A DNA stretch of 64,000 nt from Apteryx mantelli (lineage: Eukaryota > Chordata > Aves > Apterygiformes > Apterygidae): positions 132,520,516 to 132,584,515 of the forward strand of contig NC_089980.1 of the NCBI RefSeq assembly GCF_036417845.1. The letters run 5' to 3'. The translations under genes were made by a program, and so were the position numbers. Below are positions 13,501 to 27,200 of the stretch, in pieces. A model generated the notes under the pieces. It made no database searches, had not been told where the DNA came from, and saw nothing but the letters and a program-made list of their open reading frames with translations. The stretch's first letter is position 1. Each line of letters starts with the position of its first letter.

Positions 13501-16500
13501 CTTTGTTCATGGTTGAGGGGAAAAAACTATAAAACTAAAAATGAAATTAAGCAAAGCAAAATAGCAGTCATATCATAACGCTGCTGTTTCTTCTTGGCTT
13601 CTTGTTAGGAGAGTAAATGTTTCTGGGTATAAATGATAAAATTGAGGAAATAACTCAGCGCAAATCAGAATTTATTAGTCTTCTTTTCTGCTCGCATGAT
13701 GCTGGAGCCTGGTTTTCTTGATTTTCAGATAGTCTTGAAAATTTGTATCTAAGGAGTTTTCTTGCCAAGGAAATGATGGCAAGCATAATGACTGGGTAAC
13801 AACCACTGTAAATTTGAAGCATGTGTATCCCTTATGACTGACTATATATATCAGCCTTGAATTTCTTCTGTCCTCAGATTGGGTAAATATTGCTCATATC
13901 TCTCCACCACTGATATGTCACACTATACTGATGGCAGTCTGTTATAAGTAGCTGACAAAATATAATCCCTTAAGTGTGCACAGACCAACACAAATTTTAT
14001 GTGGCTTGTTTAGTTTCTTCTGTGTCAGCAGGCCATGACACAAGCAAGCAAATGCTTTCTTGTGTCAGCTCAAAGCCATGTTAATTAAGGAATAAATATT
14101 TATTTTTGAAAGTAATGGTGTCAGCAGAGCTCAGGAGAAACAGGTTTGAACAAATCCCTGAAAAATACTGCCAAGTATCTGCTTGGTTAGATCTACTCAA
14201 TATAATATGTAACAGTGGCAATACATAATTGATATTCTAGAAAATCTCTCTGGGCTCTGGCATTTTCAGAATAGCGTTTCAGAATTATGCAGCATTTCAT
14301 TTCAAAGATACTTGCAAATATCTGTCATCAAATGGCTGGGAGTTAACAGTTCTAACCATTTGCTCAGAGTATATCTTAAAAAAGAATGTTTCTGAAGGAG
14401 TTCAGTGGCCTCAGAATATTAGTAAATCTACAGCTGCATCAGGCAGGGGAAAATGCACTCCCTTCCCACATATATAATGTCTAAGACCAGCCAACAAAAA
14501 GAATAATAGAAACTGAGAGGAGCAGACCTATTTTTAGAATTTCTACTTTAACTTCTTTTTTTTTTCCTGGCAATTATCCAAATTTTGGAAGTTGCAGTCA
14601 TTTCAGTTGGCAGGAGAAATCGATAATGAATTCAGATATTTCTTTAGTGTCCTCTTCTTTCATCTTCAAGGAATGTGAAAGACTATCTCCCTGAAGGCAG
14701 GGGGAATCAGGCAGGAGGAAGCAGCTTCTCTGGCTCACAGGGTCCCTGCACAACCCCCCTTTCTTAGGATCCCACCAAGAATTTGCCCATAGGTGTTTTT
14801 CAGACCATGCTTCTGTATTCTTGGCTATTTTTCTGTCTCTGCTTTCCTGGTGTCTCCTCTAGATTTCCTGCCTGTCTGTCCCTGCTACACAGACCCTCAA
14901 ACACCCCAAACCAGCCAAGTCACCCCTTCCGCATAGGCTTTGCTCCCTCTGGATAGTATCATGGGCTGGTGATTAATGGAGATGTATCTTCAGCTACCTG
15001 GTTCAGCAGGTGAGCTACATGCTTCATTTTACTGTCTCAGCTTTCTTTGCTTTTCCCCGAGGCATATTCTATGGGATGGGTCATGAAATGAGGTTGGGGG
15101 TAAGAAAGAGGGAACACCAAGAGTGTCTCTTACAATACAGGACATGATTAGTAATGGCCAGGCCCAGCCACAACATTATCCTTGCCTATTAAGTCAATGA
15201 ATATCAGGCCTAGATCTCTGAGAGATCTGGCTGAAGGTAAATTCAAAGTTTGACATTTTTCAGAAAATGCAGGTCAGAGTTGCATCTGGGATGAACAGTG
15301 TACTATGCTACCCCCACCAGGCAAAATAATTAGTCTTTAATTAAAATCCTTTCCCCTTCTATCAGCAATTATTTAGCTATTTCTGTAGATTAGGTTTTAC
15401 AACTGCGATCTCAGAAATGCAGTTACACTTGCAAACATTTCCCATTCACATTTAGCCACAGAGATGACAGACAACTTTCTAAATGAAAAGGTATCTATTT
15501 CCATGTATAATGCACTGTAATACCAAAACTCTTCTCAAAATCAGTTTGTACGTGGATGGAATACAAATAAGGGCAACTTCGTCACAGTTTTTCTCTGAGA
15601 TCCTTAAAATGGAGAAGCCTTCTTTTAAATAGAATATAATTGGTAACTGCTGACAGCCTGGTAGCATATGCTTTTCTGTAGCCAGTACGTTTTAATCTTC
15701 TAATTTTTCACTCATTTAATTCACCTGCTGATATTTGAACATAAGTTCCTCTCCTCAGTATGACTTTGCATTTATATTCTTAATCAGTCAGGTTGCTATT
15801 TTTAATTCCTCTGAAGAGTTCCCAGAGGAATAAGTCTCTTAAGTCCACATAAGTGTAAGGGATCTCCTGCTCATGAAGTCTAACAAGAGTCCCTTGACAA
15901 CTGGTTGCTGGAAATGTGATTCGTATATTGATTTGCTAAAACAGATATGGCTGAGCCCAAACAGAAGATCCAGTGTAACAGAAAACTCACTGAAACACTG
16001 CCAAAAGTATAAGCAACCGCCATAAAGTATTAATGACCCAGAGTGGCTGAGATCTACAAAAGGCAGGAAATGAGGCAGATTTTTGAAGAGATACCTAAAG
16101 CTGGTGCTTAACCCCCATTGAGGCTCACTGCTTAGGAGCTTTTAAGAACCTAGTAGAAACCTACTTTTATCTTTCTAAAGCCTTTTAAAAGCCTTGCCAT
16201 ACGAGATTTTTCACCTTGTTAGTGGAGTTCCCCAGAATGAGAGAGCTTAAAGGGGCCTGCTTTTCAGAGGCTGTACTTTCACCACTTTTGGACCCCCTTA
16301 AGGGATATCTAATAAGGGACTTGAAAGTCCTTAGACGTGGTCCGATATCTCGGCCATCCTAGTGTTAACGGGAGAACCCGAAAATATGAAATTGACTAGA
16401 AATAAAACTGAAATAGACCAAGTAAGTTTCGCTGCTTTTGAAGAGTGCATTGCAGAAGGAAATGGGCTGCAGAGCCAGTTAAAAATGCATGAATCCTCTA

Positions 16501-16584
16501 AAGGTTCGTTCATTTTTAATAATATAAGGTATAGTTACCACTACTGATGCAGGTAAAGGCAACCTGAAGAAGCTTTTTTTCCCT

Positions 16585-16596
16585 CCCCCCCCCCCC
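16585..16596. repeat. C12 homopolymer in a pyrimidine tract
   Basis: 'ttttttccct' is followed by about 12 C, a polypyrimidine stretch of some 25 bases. Confidence 0.95.
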
Positions 16597-19165
16597 AATC
16601 TTGCTGGAATTCCTTTGATGTCTCAGTCCTCCGCCTTCACTTAGCAGGAAGGAAAGGCTCAGCCCTGTTTCTTAGATCCAGAGAGAGACTCAGTGAAATC
16701 GGTTACATTATGTAGAGCCCTACCCAAGCTGACCCACTTACATGATCAGCTGCTCAAAGACATTGAGTATGTATGCTGGAAAATAAGTCCAAGCAAAATT
16801 CAATCCTGATTTTTATATCACAGCTGAAGTGCTCAGAATGAAAACATTTAGGGAAGTTGCAACTAAGTGGAGCAGGGGCAAGGGGCATACACAGTTGAGA
16901 AGGAATTAAATTGTCTTTACCAAAGCCCCTCCTGTGTGAGCCAAAGTGGAGAAGCCCTATAAAAGAGTGGGTTTGGATATTTGGATAGCATGTTGCCCTC
17001 CTCCCCTCGGTTCTGCAGGTGCACTGCACTGCACCGATCCATCTCAGCTCGCAGTAATTGTTTCGGAGACCTCTCTGATGATTTAATAGCACTGAGCATG
17101 CAGAAGTAGTCTTTGGCTTTCACTTTAAAAATAAGAAGTTGCTTATCGGAGAAACAAACTCATCCCAACTGTCATTTAGGTCATTCCCAAGATGAGATCA
17201 TTTGGACTCAGGGATTTGGTTTCACTCACTGCAAAGTTAGGGATTAGATGTAAAATTCTGCCCTTCGTACAATTTGAGCTCGTGACTTCTCCTCCTGTTT
17301 TAAGGTTTGGGAACAGTTGGATCTGAATGTCTGATGTCAGAAGCTGAAAATCACACAAAACCAGAACAAAGCACATCAGTTCACTGAATGCCTTTTGTTT
17401 GAGTAAGCCAAGGCAACAAAAGGAATTTTTCACTATGGTCTGAAAATCAATGAAGCTCGAAACAGAGCAAAGCAAAATAGGAACCTACTTTCTAATTACA
17501 TTAAGCAGACAGAGGAAAAAAGAGAAAACTAGCTCTACACCAGCAGCCACTATCAAGAATATATTTTACTGGTTTCTCTGGCATAATTAGCATCATAAAG
17601 CAAAACCTTTGAAGAATGAGGGGACTGTGCAGACCACAGGGAACTGACAAGCTTGACTACACAATATTTACATCCACAGTGTAATCAGAAGTGGCAGAGA
17701 GAAATCTTAAGACATAGTGTATTGCTTCTGTGGGTTATTATGTCCAGATAACATTAATTTCTGCAAGATCAATAAGATCAAAAGAATTCAAAATTTCTGG
17801 AGTGTGTGAAGAGCTGCATTTGAGACTTTGGAGATGATCCTATTAGAAATGTATTTCTTTTTATGTGAGCTTAGTAGCTGTGAAAATTGATGGATTGACA
17901 GTCCTAGAAACATAATTCCTTGATGTAGCCAGAGGGGAGATACAGCGTGAAATGCCAGATAAGAGAGTGGAGAGTGCATTAAGAAGGTGAAGGAAGATAG
18001 AGTAGATGATAGCGAAAGAATAAGGGGATAGATAGCAACAGAATAGGAGGACATTGTTAAACTTAATCTGCATGAGCTGCTTCTTGAAGGAACTGTAAGG
18101 AGTCATGCTAGTGGGTACACTGAATTATTTTGTCCTGTGAGAGATTACGCCTGTTTGAAAGATATTCATGTGCTCCTCAATGTGAACATCTCTCTGCTTT
18201 TGTGTATTGCCTGTGGTGGTGCATTTGCATGAACGCTTTTGGGTGACTGTAAGGTACAAATACTATGCACAGCTTTGGAATAAGGTTCTCCTGGATAAAG
18301 CAGCTTTGCTGTGGTAGCTGTTGAAAACTTTTTTCTACGCTGAAGGATGTGATTATTTAGGTGTTGGCAGAACAAATGCTACTTGTGCTGAGAAGGGCGT
18401 GTATGTGACTGCCTGTGTATGTGCACACATGGAAGACCAGTTTTAGCTTTTTTTTGAAGAAGCACTGAGAGCTCAGTAAATTTTTCACTTATTAACTGAT
18501 ATGATTATAGGGTTGTCTTTTACTGCATTGCACTCAGCAACCTAACCTGTGAAATTTTCTCTGTGTGAGGTCCGAACAAAGATGTAATGCTAAATACAAT
18601 GGTCATCAGTAAAAATCACACGTTGGAAGACTCCTTGGCTGAGCTGCTGTGAAATTCTGAAGGCAGCGGTGGAGTTTTGCACTGAGGCTCGTGACCTGAT
18701 AGCTCCTGGCAGACCTGGTAGGATTTCCCATCAAATGCCGTAACCTTCCTCTTTGACATCAGCTCAACATTAAGCCACATTTGCTGATGTTTTTTAGTGC
18801 CTTGTGAGAGTTATTATGCAAAGGTCTATCTCCTCACCACGTATGGGTCAGGCTCTGCAGCCAGATGGCATATCTCATGGGGTACCAATGTGGTTTAACT
18901 GTGAGTCCCCTCTTTAAGAGGGGTCACAGGAGTCTTGGATCCCAGTGGACATGTGCTAGTGTTGTGAGCGATGGGGTCCAGCACCAAGCCAGCCAGCAGG
19001 CTCAAACTATAACTTGTAGTTTAATGTCCCAAAGACAGGAAAATAAACAATTTAAGTTAAACAAACCGAAACAAAACATTCTGAGGCTGAAATATTAAAA
19101 TGCTCCATCCCACTTGAAAAATGCCAGACTGAAATATTTCTAAATCTCTCTCTTCCAGGATTTAA

Positions 19166-19193
19166 TAAAAACAAAAACAAAAACAAAAAAACA
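19166..19193. repeat. A-rich simple repeat (AAAAAC)n
   Basis: Tandem AAAAAC-type units with slight irregularity, followed by AT-rich 'ataataatagtaatag' sequence. Confidence 0.85.
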
Positions 19194-20026
19194 GTAACAA
19201 TTGCTACATAAATAATAATAGTAATAGTAAAATATCAACTTTTCATCCTGATCTGTAAGAAAAGCAAATGCTGATAAAACAGCATTTTCTGAGGACTAAC
19301 AACTGGTTTGTGCTGATCTATAACTAGTATTGCTATTAGTTGTAGAGCATAGCTCATAGGGCTCTGCTGTCTAGGCTCTCCTGAAACCAAAAAAAAAATT
19401 GCACCAAGGTAGCTACAGCCCCAGGGAGGGCAGATGAATAAAGACATTTAGGGTGAGTTAGAGGAAATAATGAGACAGTGCTGGTAATAGCTGCCGATTC
19501 AATCTCCCATACTAAACCACCTGATTTATGTCATATCTCTCCAGCACTGGTAGAATTTAAATCAACAGATATACAATGGATTTATTTTGGCAAAAAATGA
19601 GCAGAGATTCAGCCCTCACATTTCCCTCATACTTTTATAATTGTCTCAGGTTTTACCTAGGGTACTGAAAATGTCTTTTTGCCACATGATTTGTGGAATT
19701 AAACTATGTTCAACAGAAAGACTAAAAAATAATAGCAGAAGTAAAGGAACAGAAGCCCATTTCTTCTATGCCTGAAAGCACTGGAGACAAGTACCATGTG
19801 TTTTCCTATCTGGGCAGAAAGACCATTGATTTCCTCTGGATCAAAATTTAAGGAAGGAAGAACACCAGGGATTTTATCTCAGAACGTAATGATATACAGC
19901 ACAAGCAGGAAAAGTTTCAGTGAAATTTTGCATTTCTAGTCTTGATTTCCACTGCAGGGATAAATAATGGATAAGCAGCCTCATGTTTTCTTGCCAAGTG
20001 TAAATAAATGATTCATTTACTTTATA

Positions 20027-20089
20027 TGTGTGTGTGTGTGTGTGTGTGTGTATATACATACATACATACATACATACACATATATATAT
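20027..20089. repeat. Compound microsatellite (TG)n-(CATA)n-(TA)n
   Basis: Twelve TG units at 20,027-20,050, then TATA, about six CATA units at 20,055-20,078, then CA and TA alternation to 20,089. It can be expected to vary in length between individuals. Confidence 0.95.
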
Positions 20090-21747
20090 GGGCTGTTTTT
20101 AATCAGATGATAGGTTCTACTAGCTCATGACCTAGAGCTTCGTTCATGCTGTGTGAGAATGAAAATTTACAGTATGAATCAGCAAATGGTTCCGCTCTCT
20201 CAGCAGATGCATTGTAGTGTGACATCTCATGCGTCATCCAAACTGAGATCCATGCAACGCATGTCACAGAGGAGGAACTCCCAACTTTCTGTGTCTCTGC
20301 TCCACTGTCTTCCAATATGACCAGGGTTTTGGTAAAATTATTTATATTATACTCTCATAAGGGTAGCGTGTCTAGTGCTTGCTGAATAGCATTCTGTGAG
20401 GCTCTGTGCATGCTTTTGTGCCATGACCATCACTAGAGTATACAAACATCAAACCGTTTGACTCTTGCAAAAGCCAGCAACAGGATCAGTCCTTATACTT
20501 GATAGCTTTTAGGATTTGAGTCCTTTTAGATAGAGGCTGGCACTATTGCTTTTTCTGTTGTGATTTGTATTCCAGTTGCTTGCGTTGAGGAGTGCTCCAC
20601 AGCCTGCTGAAACTGTTGGAAATGATCCCTTGGACTTCAGCTGGTTTTGGATCAGATTCTGTTATCAGCTACAAGGGGGAAAAGATTGGGCTGGTACTGT
20701 TTCCAAAATTATTGGTGTTCCTTGACTGAAATATAAGCGACCACAGCCTGTAATACAGAGGTAGACAGAACAGCAATACATCAAGGAGAAATGCTAGCAT
20801 AATCCCCAGGGCAGTATCACTTCCATCAGTCTTAGACTTGGAGTCCACATCTTTCCTGGTATCCATTCAGTTAGTTATTAATGATATTTTCAGGACAAAG
20901 AGAAAATAGCATCATGCTTTCTGATCTATTATATTTTGAATTTCCCTTTTTCTTTTTGTATATCAGAATATGTTAGGAAGGGAAGTGCATTTATTAAATG
21001 ATGTTACATTCTGAACTCAGAACTCTTCAGTTTAATGTTTGAAACCCATACTTCAATCATCTCATTAATGTCAGAAGTTCCAATAGGTAAGACTGGCCTT
21101 ACTTTTTTAAGTTTGCCGTGGTTTTAGTTATAAAACTTCCAGCATTTTGAAACATATGGAACAGCTTGAAATGCATCCATATGTTTATCAAACCACCTGC
21201 TCATCACATTTTTTATTCTTTTGGTGATAACTAGTTAGCACAAACAGTTCCCCTGTTCATTCTGTTTTCTTGGTGGGATCTCATGTTCATTAGTCTTTTC
21301 TCGGCTAAACAAAGTCCTCCATTTTTTAAAAGCAAATCATGCTGTTAGGAACCTATATGCAATTTCAAGGTGACCGCTTTCTGAAGGGAAAGAGTTAAGA
21401 ACAGACTTTTCAGTATAATTCTGTTTGAGCTAAACACCCTCACTGGCATTTGCAGTTAAACTTTTCTGACTTTGATGGGAGCTGACAAGTCACGAATGCT
21501 TTTGAAACTTCCAACCCAAGAATATAAATATGAACCAAGACTCCAACATGAAAGCACAGGATTCTTCTGACTGAAATTAGGAATTATATACGTGAACCCA
21601 TCTTCCTAGACTCTGTTTATGGTCAAGAGAGAGCGGTGGCCATTTCCCAGATACAATCCACCTTATCATAACATGGGTGAAAAAACAGGACAAATGGATT
21701 CTGCCCTAAAAGTACCTATTTCTTTCTGCTAACTAGGAAGGGAGTTT

Positions 21748-21759
21748 GGGGGGGGGGGG
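21748..21759. repeat. G12 homopolymer
   Basis: A G run of about 12 bases following 'aagggagttt'. Confidence 0.95.
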
Positions 21760-21952
21760 TGTCTAGTTCAGGCACAGATGTCTGCAGAGGAATCAGCGAT
21801 GAAGCATCTGATAAGAAAAGCAGCATTGTTGCTTTATTGGTATTAACTATTGCTTTATTCATTGTTGATCCTGTCCCTGGGGTAAGAAAATTCCTTATTT
21901 TCAGTAGGGATTTCAATAAAATCCAGAATTAAAACCATATATTGTTGCAGCT

Positions 21953-21965
21953 GGGGGGGGGGGGG
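21953..21965. repeat. G13 homopolymer
   Basis: A G run of 13 bases after 'ttgttgcagct', about 200 bases from another long G run on the same strand. Confidence 0.95.
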
Positions 21966-23359
21966 AGAAGCACAGAAAATTATCTAGCCAGTGTCTAAAA
22001 GATGGTGATGTAGTAGTGACTGTTTTAGTGCAATATACTTACTCAGTATAGTGATACATTATGTGCAGTTTGCCCGGTAATCTACCCAGTCCTCTTTTCA
22101 TCATATCTGCTTCCAAAGGCTTTAAATAAACTGTGACATTATGTAAATGACAGTGTATTCATTTAACTATTTCTCTTAGAAACTAATCATACAAGCAAGA
22201 AAATGCCGGGTATTAAATGCACTATGCAAAATAAATACAAAATCCCTGACTTTAGGTTCTGTTCAATTAATTAGATATGACTGATAAACTGTTCATAATT
22301 TTAATGAAGAGCATAAGCTAATGTAGATACTGTATATTCGTTTTTCATGTGAGATTTCATTTCATCGCTTGGACAGTTCTTTCCAGGGAAGGAGCTGCTT
22401 TGTAAACATCCAGTAGACAAACTCTGGGCTTTTTTCCAGTGTCCTCGCATGTAGGTGCATGGTTGAGTTGAATAGTGATCATGTCATTTAATACAGTTCT
22501 ATAAAAATAGCCAGGTTACAGTGTTGCACCTTTAATCAAAGTCTCTTCATGCCAGTCTTATGTGAAAGGAAAGCCCTACGGCGTTCAGCTGGAAAGTCTT
22601 GGTTCATAGGCATGCCCACACCTCATAGATAGCACAACATACCAGCACAATGTTAGCAGCACTCCGGTACAAAAATCTGTATGTCAAATTGCAAGCTTTA
22701 TTGAGTAGTCGATTTTAGTGTTTTAGTGTTAATTAATTATTGGGTTTTTCTTTAAAAAAGGGACAATATGATAATAATTAATTTTGACTATATGCTCCCC
22801 TGCAGGTAATTGTTGAGTTCAGAACATTAAAATTCCCTTTATGGGTTTAGATCTAAGCCTGCTGCATTTCAGCTTCCTGCCAGTCAGAGTCATTGAAAAT
22901 AATTAACAAATCACCTAAATATTAGTATCATCCCTTCAAGTCATAAAAGGCTGTCACAGATGTCTATGAGTTTTAAATAAAGGTTGATGACTATAGGCTT
23001 TTTTGTATTAAGTAATATAGTATGGGGAAAAAATAATCATCTGATGAATGCTGTTATTTATTTTAACTTTTATATTAGGTTCATAGAAAAGAATATTCTC
23101 TCTAAAACTTACCAAGATTTATCAGCTTGTGAAATTTTATAATAAAGACTGTTTTTCTAATTAAAGATTTGTCAAATAAAGAAAATAAGTGTGCATGTAT
23201 TTTCTCTCCTTGGGGGACAGTTATGTGAAATAAAATGGTCGAGCTGCGTTTGCGAAATCCAGTGTCAATGCATCTGATTGCTCTGTCTGGACCCATTCCA
23301 GCCTCCAGGGACTGAAAGTTGTTTTCAGAGGCGTGTGTCTAAACCATAGCAGAGAGTGA

Positions 23360-23370
23360 CCCCCCCCCCC
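23360..23370. repeat. C11 homopolymer
   Basis: An uninterrupted C run of about 11 bases, following 'agagagtga'. Confidence 0.95.
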
Positions 23371-24214
23371 GGATGCTTCACCTGGAATTAATTTCAAAAC
23401 TAGCCTAGCTAATTTTAGATGCATATATTCAAGGTTCTAAAAAGCAGCATAGCTGTCCAAGGTTTTTTATAAGATCGATCTTCTTCTGCAGGTGTCTCTG
23501 TCTCTCACTCTGTCCGCTGACTGCCAAGAGAACAGATAGACAAGGCTTTCAACCTAGGTGCTTTAATTTATGCTCTGCACGAGTTGAGATGAATCCAGGC
23601 TCCATTTTTCCATTGGGGAGGGCAAATTCCTTATCAAGTCCTGCCCACAATATATTTATGCCACATAAGCTTAAATCATATGGGAAGGAATTGTAAACTA
23701 TAGCAGGATAGAGCGAATGCCTACCAGTTGCAAGATGGAAATAAGGTGTCCGGTAATAATGAAATCCTCCTGGATTCAAGCATATAAAGTGAATTGGTGA
23801 ATAAGTTGTGGCCTTAGGACTTTGGAGTCTTGAGTTTACTGGTCCTGATAAGCAGAAGTCTGTTAGATCCACAGGAAAAGGGAAAAGATAACATCTTAAC
23901 AAAATAAAAAATACGAATAATGATTGTGTTTTTCTGTTAAGATCCATAGCAAAAACTCCTCTGGACCTAGAATTTAGCAAACATGATTAGTTAGAAATAC
24001 AGAATTAGCATCCAGTGATTTTCTTTCCACATTTTCTTGGCCATTTCAGCTACACTCACTGTGCTAAACTGAATTAAATGGTAGATTTTTCATTTGCTGA
24101 GGTAACAAACCCACACAGAAGGCTAGTGGTATTTTTAATCTCTCCTTTTCCCTCAACTCTCAAAAATTCTGGGCTCAGATTTTCTATCCATTTGAACATG
24201 AAAAATGATCTTGC

Positions 24215-24230
24215 TTTTTTTTTTTTTTTT
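24215..24230. repeat. T16 homopolymer
   Basis: An uninterrupted run of 16 T. Confidence 0.95.
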
Positions 24231-27200
24231 AAATGTTCTTGCCATTCCTGCTCAAAGAGATTGCACCCATAAGGTAAGAAACATTATATTTCTTCCATCA
24301 CATTGGTCAATGTTTATAAGCAAATATCATCTGCCTCCACTGAATGGAAGTAAGGTCATTCACTGTGCACTACCTTGCTAAGATGCAAATAACCAACAAA
24401 ATCAATAAATAAAATATTTTTCTTCTCTGTCTTTAAATTAACTTCAAAGCCTTGTTGATAGTTTTTTTTATACCAATGTACATGAGGAGAAATACAAATG
24501 AAAGTACACTGTCATAACAAATCCTTCTAAACATAATAAAATATAGTAAACATTCTTTCATCTTTTGTTCTTTGGGGCATAGTATAAATTAGTACTCACA
24601 GTTCTAAAATACACATTCACAGTGTAGATGTTATAGCTCAGAAAGTTAATGATCCACTAAACTGAACAGACTTTCCTGTTGTTTTTTTTTTAATATTTGA
24701 ACTCATGGGTTCTGTTTCTGGCTCCTCTTCAGGGACTCCCTCTGTGCCAGTGAACTAGGTAATCCATGTCTCTGTGTCCGTGTACTGAATGAAGTCAACC
24801 CCTTACAGGAAATTGTATTAAACCAGGCCTAGACCAATGCATTATGTTCTCCTCTCAAATGTGGTGGAAATCAATAAAGTTCAGCACACGTTACATGAGG
24901 GGTCTGGTCTAACACAGAAGCAACTTCCTGATTGTTGTGCACAGTCTGCCAAGACCATGAGAACGGTGTAGGCTGCACTGGCCTACAACAAAGATGCATT
25001 TAATCACATACCCTGTCTAAAAAAGAGGCCAGAGGCAGATATTTATGGAAAGAATATAAGAAAATGGATCCACATACAGGGAGCCTTTCTTATGTACCCC
25101 CTCCCAGTTTCTAGAAAAGGAAGGTTTCTACGCATAAAGTAGTATCTCCACTCTCCTGACCCACTTCTTCATGAACACAAATTCAGCCGCCATCCCTACA
25201 TGGCATCTGACAGGTATCTCTTTAGGCTCCAGACTCATCTCTTTCTCTGCACATTCAAACCTCAGCCCCTCTCTGACATTTCTCGTGGGTTATCTAGGCA
25301 CTGGCACAATTTCAGCAAAAAGTTCTTCATTTTCCCCATCAGGACACCTGTCCCACTGCCTCCTGTGGTCCCTGCAAAGCACAGTGCCACCCCCTCCCTG
25401 CTGTTCAGACCCAAGGCACGCAGCCTCAGCAGAAGGGCCTCTTTAAACATCTCCCACTTCCCTTCTGCTTCCCATTCACACAGCAGCAATTTATCCCCTC
25501 CATCGCACTGATGCGAGTGCTTCCAGGGCAGTCTTGTTAGCCTACTTGAGCTTGCTTGTGTGTTTTCCTAGATGGGCTATTTTAATTCTCATCAGCTCTC
25601 TCATCCAATTGCCTTAAATATAGTTGTGCGGGTGTAACTTCTGGGGTATGCATGATGGTACAGGGCATAAATGACTGAGGCCCAGGGATAGGAAGAGACA
25701 GATGTTTCGGTTATTGACAATGCTGCTAAACACTTTGTGTCATGAAACTGCAGCCTTGGCCCGCACCTGGACATCTATACATCTTCCATCCAGGCTGTCT
25801 AGATCCATGTTTCCATGATACAATACTTTTTGTTCAGTCACTCAACCAAAATCCCATCCAGGCTCTTTCTGGTTGCAACATGTCTTTTTGGCCTTGAGAG
25901 ACAGTGTTGACCTGCTGTTATCCATCAGCTGTTTTCTCCTGTGCTGGCCACATCCCTTGGAAGAACCCTCCCCAGACATGTGCAAGACTACAGCACTGTC
26001 TCTTCTTTGGAAACCATCGCTTTCTGTAGTGTCCATGAAAAAGATCTTGCATTAGCTGGACCACTGCTGTGCTGAAACACAGGTGGCTTGTGCTGAACAG
26101 CCACTTCCTAGAGCCCACTTGTCCCCATCTGTCTCCTATTCCCAGTCTACCTGTATTCACCGCTTATGCCTTGTCCTGTGCTTAGATCATAAGTACTTCG
26201 AGCAGGCTTTTGGGGGGATTTGTACAGTCTTTAGCACAATGGGCTCATGAATCCTATGTGGTGAAGTACCAATTACAGGGGAGTTATGTATCAAAGCTGA
26301 CTCTATGAATCCACAGGTTGAAGAACATTGTAAATCTATCTGAAATCTTTTTAAGTTTTTGTCAGTTGGAGCAATAGTTGTCCTCAAAGTTTCTTTGTCA
26401 ACAGTAAGGTCTTCTATGTCTGCTTTTTCATCAGCTCACTAATATGCTTACCCAATATAATATCCATTTTAAGTATAAACCATCAGTAAGTAAGAATATT
26501 TAAAGTGACTTAGTTATGTGTTGATACAAGGGACAGTAACAGTTTTGGATTCACCACTGCAATTGATGAGGTCAGTAATCTATAAATTACTACTGCAGCA
26601 CCCGCTATTGTCGTATAACAAGTGCTACAGGCCAGCCAGCACTTGGGGATATACATCTTTAGATTAGGCCTCAAGGGCAAGTTGTTCTTTTAGAGAGGAT
26701 TTGGAAACTTTAGAGAGGAGAAACAAAGGTCAAGAAAATACATCGGATGCCTGCTGAGGGTCTAAATGACCTAAACACCAGCAAAGAAAGACTTTGGAGG
26801 TATCCAGACTTGTGCTAAACAGATTAAGTCCGGTTCCAGAGCCATCCAGCAATGGCACAAGGCAGCTCACTTCAACTTATTGTGCCTTGCTGAGAAGCAG
26901 GCAACAAAGAAAAAATAAGTCCCCCAAAACAGAGTAGACAGAGGTACAAAAATCTGTCCCCACAATAAAATCTCTTCTGGCTTCCCAATATTTAGAGAGA
27001 AGTTAAATGTCTGAAACACAAGGTTCAAAACCCCTAATAAAAGCCTTTTTAGTTCGTATTTATTATAATTTCTCATGCTGTTCTTGTTATTTTTACGATC
27101 ATTCAGCCCCTCTTTGAAGGTCACTGTGGCCTGCATAGTACAGCTGAGAGCATGAAATCCATTGACTATAAATCATCTAAAAAAAAGTCCTAACGCTTAG

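Larger units (their letters stand above)
1..20026. other. No gene recognised
   Basis: About 20 kb of AT-rich intergenic or intronic sequence. Apart from the homopolymers and the simple repeat listed, I see no exon with domain support, no RNA gene and no confidently assignable transposon. Open frames are all short (up to 133 residues, plus 7875-8276) and low in information. Confidence 0.6.

Noticed and set aside
20027..20089. TG/CATA array considered as a functional tandem array or CRISPR-like repeat
   Set aside because: Plain dinucleotide and tetranucleotide microsatellite without spacers.
23549..23980. Minus-strand open frame of 143 residues
   Set aside because: No recognisable domain, no repeated or compositional sign of coding, and no neighbouring exon; size is compatible with chance.
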